Shown: one piece after another, positions 1 to 10,600 of the stretch
Numbering within the stretch: the stretch's first letter is position 1
Layout: every line of letters starts with the position of its first letter
Assembly (NCBI RefSeq): GCF_003664645.1
Contig: NZ_RCHC01000019.1
Span: 1-64,000 of the forward strand
DNA: 64,000 nt
DNA from: Acinetobacter chengduensis
GTDB taxonomy: Bacteria; Pseudomonadota; Gammaproteobacteria; Pseudomonadales; Moraxellaceae
Reading direction: 5' to 3'
Program-made: the position numbers and the translations under genes
Notes under the pieces: generated by a model
Database searches by the model: none
The model's input: the letters and a program-made list of their open reading frames with translations, nothing else
What the model was told of the DNA's origin: nothing

Positions 1-66
1 GACTGCACTCTCTGAATAAAAGCTTATTCTGATCTATACGGCGACATATCTTTTTTTACGTTCCCA
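1..66 (-). promoter_or_regulatory. late promoter and ribosome-binding leader for a gene beyond the left edge
   Basis: Read on the minus strand, GGGAACGTAAAAAA (52-65) is followed by an A/T stretch, a TACGGCG word and CAGAGAGTGCAGTC ending at base 1. The same leader precedes the gene at 101-940, whose ATG directly follows the matching AGAGAGTACAGTC. The start codon of the next gene therefore lies just outside the window. No coding sequence of that gene is visible here. Confidence 0.7.
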
Positions 67-67
67 T

Positions 68-97
68 AAAAAAGCCCGGATCAATCCGAGCTTTTTT
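68..97 (-). terminator. intrinsic terminator after the 101-940 gene
   Basis: On the minus strand, GCTCGGAT and ATCCGGGC form a stem (one G-U pair) followed by six T. It directly precedes the next late promoter. This terminator-promoter order is repeated across the virion genes. Confidence 0.8.
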
Positions 98-100
98 AGG

Positions 101-940
101 CTATCCAGCCATATTGTAATATCTCGCACATCCATGCAAAGACACATCATGGCCCCAAAGCATTTTCACAAGATCAATATAGCCATCTTTAACATTTGGA
201 TTGACCTTAAACTTAACGTCTATTTTTGATTTATCAAGAATGTCATATTCTGGATACCAGTCATTTCCTGTTATTTTTTCATATTCTTCAGGGGTGTCTG
301 GGTAGCCAAGAAGTATGAAATTACCATCATTCAGCGGGATTCCATCGTATCTATCTAAATAGTTTTTATAACTCCCATCCGCCCCATACCCAAGACGAGT
401 AAAGAAGGCATGGTCACTATATAGAGAGAATGTGTAACCACCGCTAAAATAGTCGCCTAGAAAAACTTGATCTTTGTTGTAGCGTGACATATCGGTGCTA
501 GAGTTGTATGCCCACCACCTTGTAGCATCTGACGGACTCCACTCATTTAACTTTGTTTCTTTCAGTTCACCATTGACATAGAACTCAGCCAAAACTGATA
601 TGCCTCCAAGACCGTCATAACTAAAATTATTCACTGGCACGATTAATTCGGTTGGCTGACAACTTCCGCCAGCTTCAGCTACTCGCTGTACCCACACAAA
701 AGGCACACCAGTGGCCAAAGCGTCTTCAATGGCCACATAGTCCATATTTTCGGGATCATAGCCCAGCATTGCACGTACGTTGCCAGAATGGACCTTCATG
801 GGCTTGTCAAAACGTCCACGTTTAAATTGTCCAGTAAAAAAAACGTTATTTAAGCTATCACGGGGATCGGCCTCAGATTTGTCGGTAACTGCGCCGTATT
901 GAATCCCAGCTTGCCCTTGTAAAATCTTAGAAACAGTCAT
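101..940 (-). CDS. late phage protein of unknown function (279 aa)
   Basis: I do not recognise the family. The start chosen is the ATG at 940 (MTVSKILQGQ), preceded by AGAGAG at good spacing. Longer in-frame starts would run through the upstream promoter and terminator. The protein is rich in aromatic residues and Gly/Asp, without signal peptide or membrane segment, and has a conserved-looking GVPFVWVQRV stretch near residue 80. It has its own late promoter and terminator, so it is probably a virion or lysis-time protein. The gene to its left shares an almost identical leader and may be a paralogue. Confidence 0.75.
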   Translation of the reverse strand: MTVSKILQGQAGIQYGAVTDKSEADPRDSLNNVFFTGQFKRGRFDKPMKVHSGNVRAMLGYDPENMDYVAIEDALATGVPFVWVQRVAEAGGSCQPTELIVPVNNFSYDGLGGISVLAEFYVNGELKETKLNEWSPSDATRWWAYNSSTDMSRYNKDQVFLGDYFSGGYTFSLYSDHAFFTRLGYGADGSYKNYLDRYDGIPLNDGNFILLGYPDTPEEYEKITGNDWYPEYDILDKSKIDVKFKVNPNVKDGYIDLVKMLWGHDVSLHGCARYYNMAG

Positions 941-991
941 GACTGTACTCTCTGAATAAAAAAGAAATTTTGATCGATACGGCGACATATA

Positions 992-1006
992 TTTTTTTAC
1001 GTTCCC
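992..1006 (-). promoter_or_regulatory. putative phage late promoter
   Basis: GGGAACGTAAAAAAA on the minus strand, about 55-60 bases upstream of the ATG at 940 and right after a terminator. Confidence 0.65.
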
Positions 1007-1008
1007 AT

Positions 1009-1041
1009 AAAAAAAAGCCCGGATTGATCCGAGCTTTTTTT
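1009..1041 (-). terminator. intrinsic terminator after the endolysin gene
   Basis: Minus-strand stem GCTCGGAT/ATCCGGGC with T-runs on both sides. Its arms match the terminator at 68-97, so terminator and promoter were duplicated together. Confidence 0.8.
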
Positions 1042-1042
1042 G

Positions 1043-1078
1043 TGCGCATTTACTCAAATACGCATTTACTCATTTTAG
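1043..1078. repeat. octamer linker array
   Basis: Degenerate 8-bp units of the GCGCATTT / ACTCATTT type lie between the endolysin stop and its terminator. This is one of about 14 such arrays in the window. Confidence 0.6.
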
Positions 1079-1079
1079 A

Positions 1080-1913
1080 TTAATACAAGTAATTCCAAGC
1101 TTTTAAGAAATAGTCTTTTACTTCATTCAGCCCGTTACTACCGCCATTAATGGCCTTACGGCATTCTGTGATTTGCATACGTTTGGCCAACTTCCCGCAC
1201 CCTGCATCTTTCCAATAGAACAATGCAGACTTGACTGCAATTTCAGGTTCTGCAATACGCGCAGGGAAATTAACTAGATCCTCATTAATTGCCTTGCTTA
1301 AACGCGTGTAATTGGTTTTACCTGTAGTTTGAATAATCCCACCGCCACGGTATTTCCATGCATCACCATTGCCGACTCCATTGCCCATACGGCCACCATA
1401 GACGCGCTCACAAATAGCCGGCTGGCCCTTTGCAATAAGTGTTTTAGCGGCTTCAACAGAGCCAATATATTTCTTAAACGTACGTTGCAGGTTTTCTGGC
1501 TTATAGTTGAAGTTTTCGCGCAAGTCTTTGGCATTAAAGCCCATCGATTCGACTAGCGTATTTGCCAAAAATAGGCAGACTTCAGCTTTTGTATTAATGC
1601 CATATTCTGCTGAAAGTGCATTAATGTATTGCAGAAACTTGGTATTAGCACCGGGATAAATCTTTTTAAGCGCTTCAGCTGTAATAGTTGGCTTAGGAAT
1701 TAAGCTATTGAAAGCTTCATAACTACCAGGACCAAAAGCCCCATCGATGGCACCTGTATAAAGTTTAGCGTCTTGCAAAATTTTCTGTACTTTTTTGGCT
1801 GTTTCAGGCGTCATTGCTTCAATAGCACGTAACGATCCTAAACCAATTTGGCCATCGATGGCCCCCGTATACAGATTGCTTGCTTTTAAAATAGTTTGGA
1901 TTGCTTTTAGCAT
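1080..1913 (-). CDS. endolysin: two peptidoglycan-binding repeats plus GH19 (chitinase-class) domain
   Basis: This is the lysis enzyme that cleaves peptidoglycan glycan strands. Residues 1-75 hold two repeats of the form LYTGAIDGxxGxGSxxA, typical of PG_binding_1 domains. Residues about 90-277 match the GH19 fold: ANTLVESMG carries the predicted catalytic Glu, and RGGGIIQTTGKTNY is the conserved substrate-groove motif. The stop of the upstream small membrane protein overlaps its ATG. No signal peptide is visible, so it probably needs a holin, and two candidates lie immediately upstream. The size (277 aa) is normal for modular endolysins of Gram-negative phages. Confidence 0.92.
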   Translation of the reverse strand: MLKAIQTILKASNLYTGAIDGQIGLGSLRAIEAMTPETAKKVQKILQDAKLYTGAIDGAFGPGSYEAFNSLIPKPTITAEALKKIYPGANTKFLQYINALSAEYGINTKAEVCLFLANTLVESMGFNAKDLRENFNYKPENLQRTFKKYIGSVEAAKTLIAKGQPAICERVYGGRMGNGVGNGDAWKYRGGGIIQTTGKTNYTRLSKAINEDLVNFPARIAEPEIAVKSALFYWKDAGCGKLAKRMQITECRKAINGGSNGLNEVKDYFLKAWNYLY

Positions 1914-2224
1914 TATTTAATCCTTTTTAGAAATTCAGTTGGCTGGGCCGGTAAACTTTGCGCTTTAGGGTGTTTTGTTTTAATCAAGTGGATTACACAA
2001 GCAATCACTACAATCGAAAGTAAAAACAGCGATATGGGCAACGTATAGGTACCTGATCGCAATCCAGCTAAGCCGGATACAATCAAGCCCACGACCAGCC
2101 AGTTACAACGTGTACTAGCTGTATTGATAATTTGATTGGGTAATAACACCGCAAGAATTGCGGAATTGATGATAACCAAACAAAGATATGGATAGATAAC
2201 TACAAAATAATCGATTAAAGACAT
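1913..2224 (-). CDS. small membrane protein, putative holin or antiholin
   Basis: About 103 aa from the ATG at 2224 (MSLIDYF), which has GAGG upstream. A longer start at 2257 is possible but has no better ribosome site. Three strongly hydrophobic segments are followed by a short Lys/Arg-rich cytoplasmic tail (FLKRIK). It overlaps the endolysin start by one base. Position and topology suggest the holin or its partner, but no family-specific motif was seen. Confidence 0.7.
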   Translation of the reverse strand: MSLIDYFVVIYPYLCLVIINSAILAVLLPNQIINTASTRCNWLVVGLIVSGLAGLRSGTYTLPISLFLLSIVVIACVIHLIKTKHPKAQSLPAQPTEFLKRIK

Positions 2225-2319
2225 ATCAAATGCCCTCACAACAAGCGTAAAGCTCAAGTAAATTTAAGGGTTTTGTGGCAGTGTGGCCGTTGTAACGAAA
2301 TAAAAAGCATTTCATATCT

Positions 2320-2796
2320 TTAGCCGTTTTCTGTAGAAGCGTTGGCTTCTAATTTCTTTAGAAGTTCCTCATCCACGCCAAGGCGTAGCCCGAATTTTTG
2401 TACCAATACCGCATGCACTAAATGAATTACCGCAGGCGAAATAAAAGATACGGCGCCCACATAGATAGGGGTTAAAAGCGTCAGTGCTTTGTCTACATGA
2501 AGACAAAACAAAAACGCAATAAACCCACCAGCAATACATACGGGCGCTTTTAGCCACATTGGCAGCGGTTTGCCACCATAGACCGGCGTTTTATAAAACA
2601 CGCCAATAAATGAGCTGATAATCATTAAAAAGATGCAGGCCGCGACAAGTAACTCATCGCTATATTGCACTGCAAATTGGCCAAGGCCTGAATCCTTGGG
2701 TTTGCTCACTTCAGCAAGCGCTAAATTGGCCTGCTGAAGAACAGCCACAACCAGCGAATAGCGGATTGCAGCACCAAGTAAAGCGGGTTTTTTCAC
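2320..2796 (-). CDS. putative holin with three membrane segments (158 aa)
   Basis: The start taken is the GTG at 2796 (VKKPALLG), with TAGGTG five bases upstream; a GTG two codons earlier is equally in frame. An N-terminal hydrophobic stretch ending near ANLALAEV may be a signal or first membrane segment. Two more hydrophobic segments follow (around LLVAACIFLMIISS and APVCIAGGFIAFLF), then a third region and a charged tail rich in Glu/Lys. It lies between baseplate-type genes and the endolysin in one operon, so a role in host lysis is likely. Confidence 0.65.
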   Translation of the reverse strand: MKKPALLGAAIRYSLVVAVLQQANLALAEVSKPKDSGLGQFAVQYSDELLVAACIFLMIISSFIGVFYKTPVYGGKPLPMWLKAPVCIAGGFIAFLFCLHVDKALTLLTPIYVGAVSFISPAVIHLVHAVLVQKFGLRLGVDEELLKKLEANASTENG

Positions 2797-2802
2797 ATTC
2801 AC

Positions 2803-2967
2803 CTACCGTCTATTTAAACATTTAATAATGTTGTTCAATTGCTTCCCAACATTAGTGAGCATTGTTTCACGGGCTTCGATATGCTCTTTATTTTCGTTCC
2901 ACGCTTCAGACTTTGGATAAATAAACATGAAGTTAAAGCCGACCTTAAAAACCTCCATTAAACTCAT
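2803..2967 (-). CDS. short overlapping reading frame, possible frameshift extension of the upstream gene
   Basis: The frame is open from 3051, but an ATG at 2967 (MSLMEVFKVG) overlaps the last seven codons of the 2945-3703 gene. It encodes 54 residues ending KCLNRR. The overlap reads GGA GGT TTT TAA G in the upstream frame: an SD-like GGAGG just before TTT and a stop. Re-initiation and +1 frameshifting at TTT-TAA are both possible. The product is not recognised; a tail-assembly-chaperone type extension is one idea. Confidence 0.45.
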   Translation of the reverse strand: MSLMEVFKVGFNFMFIYPKSEAWNENKEHIEARETMLTNVGKQLNNIIKCLNRR

Positions 2968-3703
2968 CCCCGAGTTCCGCTGAAGTCTGTTTGCTTCCTT
3001 CAACCAACGTTGAAAACAATCGTTTTGTGAATCCTGTGAAAGTGGAATCAATCTGAAATCGCGCAGGTTCGCTATCTAGCCCCCCTTTCGCTTCGTACAA
3101 AGTGACGCCTTCAGAGTCGAATCCAATAGTTAAAAGCACATTGAGTTCGTCTTGGGCTTCAGCATATTTTTCATATAGTTGATTGAGTTCGTCTTGGCTA
3201 AGTTTTTGAATGGCCAAAAAGCGACTTTTGATAATTTTTGACGCTAAAACTTGGTCGGTTAAGGGCTGAATGTATGGGAGTTGGTCGCCGTACGAAATTT
3301 GCAAAGCCATAGCCCCCAGCATCCAGTCGCCTATATCTTCTGCAATGACTTCAAGGGCTTCAATTTCACACCCATTCAGCTGGCGCACACTAATATCACC
3401 AACCGTCACTTGCTCTTTCCATGGTTTTGCATCTAAGTGCAAATAGTCATTGATATTTACATCCACGGCTAAATCATTTTCTTTTTGAGCACTTAAATAA
3501 TGTAATAAGCAAAAATATCGTTGCTGACACGTCATCGTATACGGCGCCGTATCATCATCAAGTGCATGGCGTAAAAAGCCAGAAAGTTGGTGCTCTTTAA
3601 GTCGTGGATTTAGCTTGGCCAATGACAATATTTCACCGACTTCAAGCTCATTCATAACAATGTTGATATTGCCCGCAGTGATTGATTGAAAAGTTTGTTT
3701 CAC
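2945..3703 (-). CDS. putative baseplate or tail assembly chaperone (252 aa)
   Basis: The start is the GTG at 3703 (MKQTFQSITAGNINIVMN), with AGGA seven bases upstream; the longer frame would overlap the previous gene. The pattern NELEVGEILSLAKLNPRLKE followed by a Cys/Tyr-rich helix (CQQRYFCLLHYL) resembles T4 gp26-type baseplate-hub assembly proteins. This is family recall and not certain. It sits directly after another tail-type gene in the lysis operon and overlaps a +1-frame extension at its 3' end. Confidence 0.6.
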   Translation of the reverse strand: MKQTFQSITAGNINIVMNELEVGEILSLAKLNPRLKEHQLSGFLRHALDDDTAPYTMTCQQRYFCLLHYLSAQKENDLAVDVNINDYLHLDAKPWKEQVTVGDISVRQLNGCEIEALEVIAEDIGDWMLGAMALQISYGDQLPYIQPLTDQVLASKIIKSRFLAIQKLSQDELNQLYEKYAEAQDELNVLLTIGFDSEGVTLYEAKGGLDSEPARFQIDSTFTGFTKRLFSTLVEGSKQTSAELGDEFNGGF

Positions 3704-3713
3704 AATTGGTTCC

Positions 3714-4505
3714 TTAATATAAATCTTTAATATTTGCTTTATCAAAAGCCTGTCGGCTTACTAGCGTTACATTGGCTTCCACGACCAGCCGGTTTCCGTC
3801 TGAATCCATAGGCGTGATAAGTGGTGCCGCGACACTTTCAAGTAGCAACGGCGAATAGCGTTTTTTTCCATACGAAAAAGAGACAAAAGGCGGTACTTCA
3901 GACGGGAAAATTGACTCAATGCTGGGGTTGTCTAACATATTGTCAATAAAACCGTTGGCCAGCTTTGCGGGTAGCGACCATTGCTGAAGCATAGCCACTT
4001 GATGCTCAACTTCATGCAGGCCATCGCGCCATGCTTCAAAAAACAGAATAGCATTTAGACGCGCAGAACTTGATGAAACATAAATTTGAGTCGAATTAAT
4101 CTTAGTGAAGTTTGTTCTGCCTTCTAGCTGGTTCATCTTGTCTTTTACGTCATCAGATAAACCTGTTGCCTCTTTCCCCATTGCATTGACTAAACCGCCA
4201 AAAAATTTATCGACAGTATTCACCCAGTCGCCAGCCTGTAGCATGCCCATCAGCACCGGTAAACGGCTCTCTGGGTTGCTGTTCTCAAATGGGGAGTTAT
4301 ATTGACTTTCGATTGATAAATCGGCATCAAGGGCCAAGCTAGTTACCACTGGGCTGTCTTCAATTGCCCGCCCTTCTTTGTCGCAAAGTCGAATTTTCCC
4401 TAAGAACATAGGGTTTAAAAAACCCCAGTCGCTTGCCTTTGGTGAAAAGTCGTGCGTGGTAGTGCTGGCTTTCTGTGTATTCTCTGTCTCTTTAATATCT
4501 CTCAT
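3714..4505 (-). CDS. putative baseplate/tail structural protein (263 aa)
   Basis: First gene of the 4.5-1.1 kb late operon, about 55 bases from its late promoter. The N-terminus is polar (TENTQKASTTTHDFSP). The C-terminal half has the pattern FVSFSYGKKRYSPLLLES with TLVSRQAFD near the end, reminiscent of the domain joining hub and tube in contractile tails (gp53/LysM-associated families). No catalytic motif was seen. The call rests on context plus weak resemblance. Confidence 0.55.
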   Translation of the reverse strand: MRDIKETENTQKASTTTHDFSPKASDWGFLNPMFLGKIRLCDKEGRAIEDSPVVTSLALDADLSIESQYNSPFENSNPESRLPVLMGMLQAGDWVNTVDKFFGGLVNAMGKEATGLSDDVKDKMNQLEGRTNFTKINSTQIYVSSSSARLNAILFFEAWRDGLHEVEHQVAMLQQWSLPAKLANGFIDNMLDNPSIESIFPSEVPPFVSFSYGKKRYSPLLLESVAAPLITPMDSDGNRLVVEANVTLVSRQAFDKANIKDLY

Positions 4506-4557
4506 ACCGTGCTCTATTCCATACGATGAGATAATTTTAGGAATATCGGATCAGACA

Positions 4558-4573
4558 ATTTTTTATTGTTCCC
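4558..4573 (-). promoter_or_regulatory. putative phage late promoter
   Basis: GGGAACAATAAAAAATT on the minus strand, upstream of the 3714-4505 gene and following the terminator of the giant gene. Confidence 0.65.
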
Positions 4574-4587
4574 AGATTCATACATGC

Positions 4588-4617
4588 AAAAAAAAAGGCC
4601 ATCTAAATGGCCTTTTT
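4588..4617 (-). terminator. intrinsic terminator of the giant polyvalent-protein gene
   Basis: AAAGGCCAT / ATGGCCTTT stem with a four-base loop and a long T-run on the minus strand. Confidence 0.85.
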
Positions 4618-4627
4618 CTCTTAATGC

Positions 4628-7600
4628 TTATGCTAGTAGGCGCACGGCCTCATCATCCAGAACGCTAAATAAATGCTGTGCAAATACTTCAGGATCTAAT
4701 GGGATAGGCGTTAACTTATAGGCCTTGGCCAATGTCGTTTTACCGATGACATACTGTTCAGGAATAATCACAGAAGGTATAAACGTTTCATCTTTTTCTT
4801 TGGCCAAACGGAAACGCTCGTAACCGCTTAAGAGTACATAAGCATTGCCCCGCTCTTGTACTACGATTGGCGTCTTCAATGTCGCTTTCATTTCACGGTG
4901 AATATATTTAGTGAGATCAACTTTAATTTGCTTCACTGGTACCCGCTCAAATACTCCATCATGTTGCCAGCCGTCATAAGCATCATGCGTGTGAGGCATG
5001 ATCTTTTGCACGTCCTTCAGCGACTCCATAATCGATTTAATGTTACGTGCATAACATTCAAGCGTATTTGGATCTTTTGAATTTTCATATACAAAACGGT
5101 TAGCAAGCAGGGCTTCGCGAATTTCAGGCGTTGTCACACCCACACCCGTTAAAATATGACTGCTACGGAATGGAGATAACACAAGGCCATATTCCATAAG
5201 TTGCTCATCTGTACGCAATTGGCGCGGAGCTAATTGCACATCGCGAATCGCTTCAAATAGATCAACATTGCTACTTACGTGTGAATAATCAAGATTGCGC
5301 ATATTTGGCGCCGTATCTGGGCTTGCATGACGTTCAAGAATTAAAATAAACGTGTTTACGCCTGTATTTGCATTCTCAAAAGTCGATGAAGGCAATGTAA
5401 TTCGCGCTGCGGTGTAAAACTCACTACCTTCGCGGGATGCATGCCACGCCTCAAGGCCTCTTTCAAGATTAGCCGATTGCGGGATTAGAGCCACTACACG
5501 CCCACCTTCGCGCAGATGCTTACATGCTTTTTTAAGATGCTCTAACGCCAAGGCACCAGCATGGCCAAACGGCGGGTTCATCACAATCGCGTCATATTTG
5601 ATCATTGTATTATGATCTTCAAATGAGCCTGTCTCGATTTTTGCAGTGGTATTGGCCAGTTGTGCACGTGCGGCCAATTCTACAGATGGCTCAATCATTG
5701 TGCCGTTTGCATCTGCGGGGATCCATCGACCAATTGCACCGTCACCTGCCGATGGCTCCAATACATCATCACCTTTATGCACGCCGGCCCATTGCATCAT
5801 TTTTAAGCCAAGCGGTTCGGGGGTTGCATACCAGTCTTTACCAATCTTGTCCTTACGCTTGTCGCGGTTTTTACCCTTGTTGTAGTAAAACGTTAAGGCT
5901 TTATCAAACGGCGTCATACGCGCAATACGTGCGTTTTCTTCATCGTATTCTTTACCGCCCTTGCCGTCTGCATCGCTTGGTTCAAAGTATTCTGCATTTT
6001 CATAAGCATTAATGATGCTGTCGCGGATACTAACCACAGCATCATCACCCTTGGCCAAGTTATCAACCGTTTCAGCACGTTGCGCAATGGTGTTCGCAAA
6101 GGCAGAAGTTTCCCATTTTGTACCCGTGGTTAAATAACGCTGAATTGCATTAGAGGCTTGGCCAACACGGTAAATACGGCCTTCAGTCTGGCGCAGTTTT
6201 GCAGGTCGCTTAGGAAGTCCCAAGTTGAAAATAACACGCTGGTGCTTGCCAGTCGTATCATGAAATGAAATACCCGTGGCGCCTGCATCTGACTGCACAA
6301 TAATCAAGTCACGGCCACTGCCGTCTTCATTGAATAAATCCGCATTTTTAGCACGCTGGCCCTTGCTCACCCGGCCATTGAAAAGCAGCGCATTCGGGAA
6401 CGCATTTGTGAGTGTTTCAATTGGCGATTTAAAAGATAAATTTAGCTGTACTAAATCTGGGTGCTCTTTAGAAAAACGCTCATATTGCGCCTGCATGATC
6501 TTCACCCGGTTAGAATCATCTGCATAATTTCCAAAACCCATAAATGAGAACGGACTAAAACCGCCACCCTCGTTGTAGTCGTGGAATACCACTACTTTAC
6601 GATTAAGTGCAAAGCTCTTTTTGATCTGATCCACTACCGCATCAGCTTTAATAGCTTCAAGTAGACGTTCGCGGGATAAGTAGTTAAAACGACTTAATAC
6701 GGCGCGTAATAAGTCGCCATAGATATAATTGCCGTCATCGTCTTTACTCTCCCAAAGCAAATCAATGCCCCGGTCAATCTCTTTACCTGCTTCAGACTCG
6801 ATAAGAATAAATTTGCGGTCATAGTCAAAATTAACAACCAATTCACGGCCAGATACGGCGCCTTCAGCTTTCAGCTTATTCGCGAACTCGCGCTCATTGA
6901 CGCCTGAATCAACTTTGCCATCTGGTCGTGTAAGTTTGTTGTAACGCATGGTGTAACCAAAGTTACGCATATAGAAATTAGAGCGGTCATCACCTGAATT
7001 GTAGCGAGTGCCTTCTGCTTCATCATTCCAGCGCTTTTCTGGTGCCACATAATCAAATAGATAGCCTTCAGCCCATTCAATCGTTTTAATATAGCTCCAT
7101 GGCGTTGCAGATAAGAAAATAACTTTAGTACGGCCAGCGGGTTGAGTATTCCAATTTTTCTTCCAGATCTTCTGCTGTTCTGCCTGCTTTAATTGCCAAG
7201 CATCATATTCGGGTCCTGGTGCATAAGAATTACCTTCGACTTGCTGTGTCTTTTGGGTGCCGTCTGCATTCATAATTGGTTTATTGTCTGCATCAAACAT
7301 TGGCGCATCGACCATAATTTTCGGCGGACGCTCAGCACGATGACGGTTATCAAACCAGTCGTAAAAGCCCATGTGATGCCCAGTTAAAGCACGGATTTTA
7401 CGCAATGCCGCAGTCTCTTTGCCTTCTTCAGATTGCATCAAGTTATGCGACTCATCGACCACGATTAAATCCCAGTGCTTATCCGCCAATGTTTCATTTT
7501 GGCCAAGGTTCGCATAAGTGGTAGCAACAATAGAATGCTTTTCGCCGCCATTGTCATCAATACCATTTAACTGGTGAATGTTCAGGCCTAAAGGCTTACC

Positions 7601-10600
7601 AGACTTCACAAAATCACGAACAATTTTATCGTTCATAGAGACAATTAAAATATTGCCTTTGCCTGCACTTACAAAGCGTTTAACTAGGCCAAGCCCGGTA
7701 AACGTTTTACCTGTACCAGTACCATTGGTAAACAAAATACCGTTTTTATTACCAGTCAGCAGACGCTTCTCTGCTTTGGCCACATCGTCTTGTTGCTCTG
7801 GGAGCAGGTAGGGCAATGTTTTGCGAATGTTATCAATATCCGCCCATTCAACTGGGATGCCTTCAGCGTCTTTTTGTAGTTGCTCTTTTTCGCTTAATTC
7901 GCTTCCAGCTGTTTTAGCAGACTGAATAGCGTGTCGATCTCGGTCGGCTGTAGTAAATGATCCTTGCTCACCATCAGCACTGCTTCGCTTGCCGTCATTG
8001 GTTGCAGAATTTGCTGAAGCGAAATTGCGTTTTCGTTTACCAGCATTTGCGTGATTGCTTCCACTTCCGATACCTGAAGCATTACCTTCTGATAAGCCAT
8101 TACTAGCGTTTCCGATAGGCCCGTTGCTTCCATCTGTGTTGCTTGTGCTTCCAGCCAATGCGCCAGCTGTACCTGATTCATGAGTAGCACCGTTTTTACT
8201 TCCGGTTCCTGCACCCAATTCGCTAGTGTCTGTCTTACTTGGATCGGTAGCTGTTCCATTTGTTTGTCCTTTTTTCAGTAAAATTTGTTCTGGGGTTAAT
8301 AGGGCGTCATCAATGTTGGCCAAGTGCTTTAAACGTACAAACCAGCCTTGACGCTCATACATGAAGGTATAAGGATCTAAAGCTTGTGCATCCGCTTTAT
8401 ATTTCACAGTCTCAAAAGGTACAACGATACCCTGAAGTGTTTTACCCTTTTTAGTTGTGTAGTTCACTAGCGGGTTGACTTGCTCAAAAGCGGGCGCCGT
8501 ACCCTTATACATAAGACACGCGAGTGCAAGCTTCAGCATTTGCAATGGCTGGTTATTGTTAAATGCCTGCTTTAATTCACTCAGTAGACTTAATGGCTTA
8601 TCCATCGTCATAGCACTATTAGTTGAGTCATCATAAGCATTTAAAGATTGCGCCCAGTCTGTTGCCAAGCGTGTTTTAAATTCCTCAATTGTGAGTTCTG
8701 AAATGCTTTTCAGGCCTTGCCAATTTTCATCATAATTTGATAAGTAAATTTGCTTTGCATCTTTCTCATCAGTCGCACCTAAAACAATTTTGTGTTCATC
8801 AAAATCGCCTGTTTTTGGGTTGATTTGATTAATAACAAACACTGGCCCATTTAGGTTTTGAGCATCATGTTTAATAAACACGTCCAGTTCATCACCGTCT
8901 GCGCCTTCGGTACCTTCAAAATAACCATAGTGATGCATCATTGTGTTTTTCCATGCATCGCCGTTCTCATCGGTACCCGCACGAATAGAGCCGGCCGGGT
9001 TTTCAATAGCGATTACCATGCCGTCAAGTTGCACCTTACCTTTTAGATAATTGCCACTGATCTTGTCTGCATCGCTTGGCTCTGCAATACCATTTACGGG
9101 TGAAGTGGCACTTTGAGCGGCCGCAACTTGAATTGCATCTTTTTGGCCTTGCTCTGAAGTGCTGGTACCATCAAACATATTAATTTGTGATTTACTATCG
9201 CCGTATTCTTCAAGTAACGCCCGATTTGCATACGATACGGCGTCTAAAATGCTGACGGGCTCCGGCTCACCAAACAAGCCCATATTTAAGCCGTCTACAG
9301 CAGACTTTTCCGCAAAACTTGCCATCGCCTTAAATGCAATGCTTAGTTTTTTCGCACTTCTGGCATTGGCCATGATAAATACAGCCAGCTCCCCCACACC
9401 TTCAGGCAAGTCGCCAAATAAACCCAGCTGGCTAATGTATTCTGATATTGCGTGATTATTGTATTTAGCCTTTTCGATTAGATTAGTCGCATCCAAAATG
9501 GCGTTTACAATGCGTTTGTCTAATGACTTTTCAATACTGTCAACAATGCTACTTGAAACGTCTTCTATCTGCCCCTTCATCGCGCCACTTACTGCCTGCG
9601 CCTCAATGAACTTAGGTGCGGCCATTGATAACGCATTCAGTACGTTTTGTAGGTCAGATTTCGTTTGATCTGCAACCATTTCAAGTAGACGATCATCGTT
9701 ATAAGCTTTACTGAATACGGCGCTTTTGATGCGCATGACAAGGGCTTGAGTAGGCTTGCCATCTGTAGTGATATATTGCGCCGCTTCATCTGGGCCAAGA
9801 CTATCCAAAAATCCAGAAATGAACTTGCTATTGCTGGCTGAAATAAGATTGCCCGACTCATCTGGATTAAATAGCTCAAGCAAGCCCGCTGTTAAGCGCT
9901 TCGCATCGCTCTTTGCACGCTCAGTAGCACTGTAGCTTAGCTTGTCATCTTGATTGGCCTCTACGGCGAATTTAGAGCGATCTGTCTCTGTTTTTCGCAC
10001 TCGAACAAGCACGGGCTCTTTCATGCTTTCAATTTGCGCCGTACTTAAGCCTAAATATTCAGCATTTTCTAGCAACCAAGCGCGATATTCATCCGCTTGT
10101 CCTGTTTTGTACGCCAACTGAATTGCAATACTGCGACCATTACCAGATTCAACTACCCGGTCTGGGCCGATAATAGGTGCCCCAGAGTCGGCACGGCTTG
10201 AACGTCCCAAGCTTTCCGGGTCCAGGTCTTTTGCAATGCTATGGATCTGTGCTTGGCTTGATTGGCGCGAACGGTCACGCGGTTGGAGCTCTTGCGGATA
10301 TGATTTATTTGCATTGCCTAAATGATCGTGCGATGCAATCAAATCGCCCGCTTCAATAATTGCCAAGTTAGTGTCAAGACGTGTGCCTTTGGCTGTTTTT
10401 ACTTTGTTTTGACGGCCTTCAATCAGCATCGGTTTTGTTGCTGTACTACTAAGAATTGTAATATTTAAGCCATCAAATACGGCGCTATCATATTCATCTT
10501 GTGTGCTATCAAATCCCGCCACTGGTGTTACGCCTTCATACTTTTGCGCATCCCGCGTTACCTGCGCCTGCTGGTCGCTCATAATGTTGTAAGCCCATTT

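Noticed and set aside
5605..6012. 135-aa plus-strand frame opposite the methyltransferase region
   Set aside because: Antisense shadow rich in His/Leu/Arg; the minus frame has clear methyltransferase motifs.
7894..8259. 121-aa minus-strand frame inside the giant gene
   Set aside because: Lies in the low-complexity linker of the giant protein in another frame, with no ribosome site.
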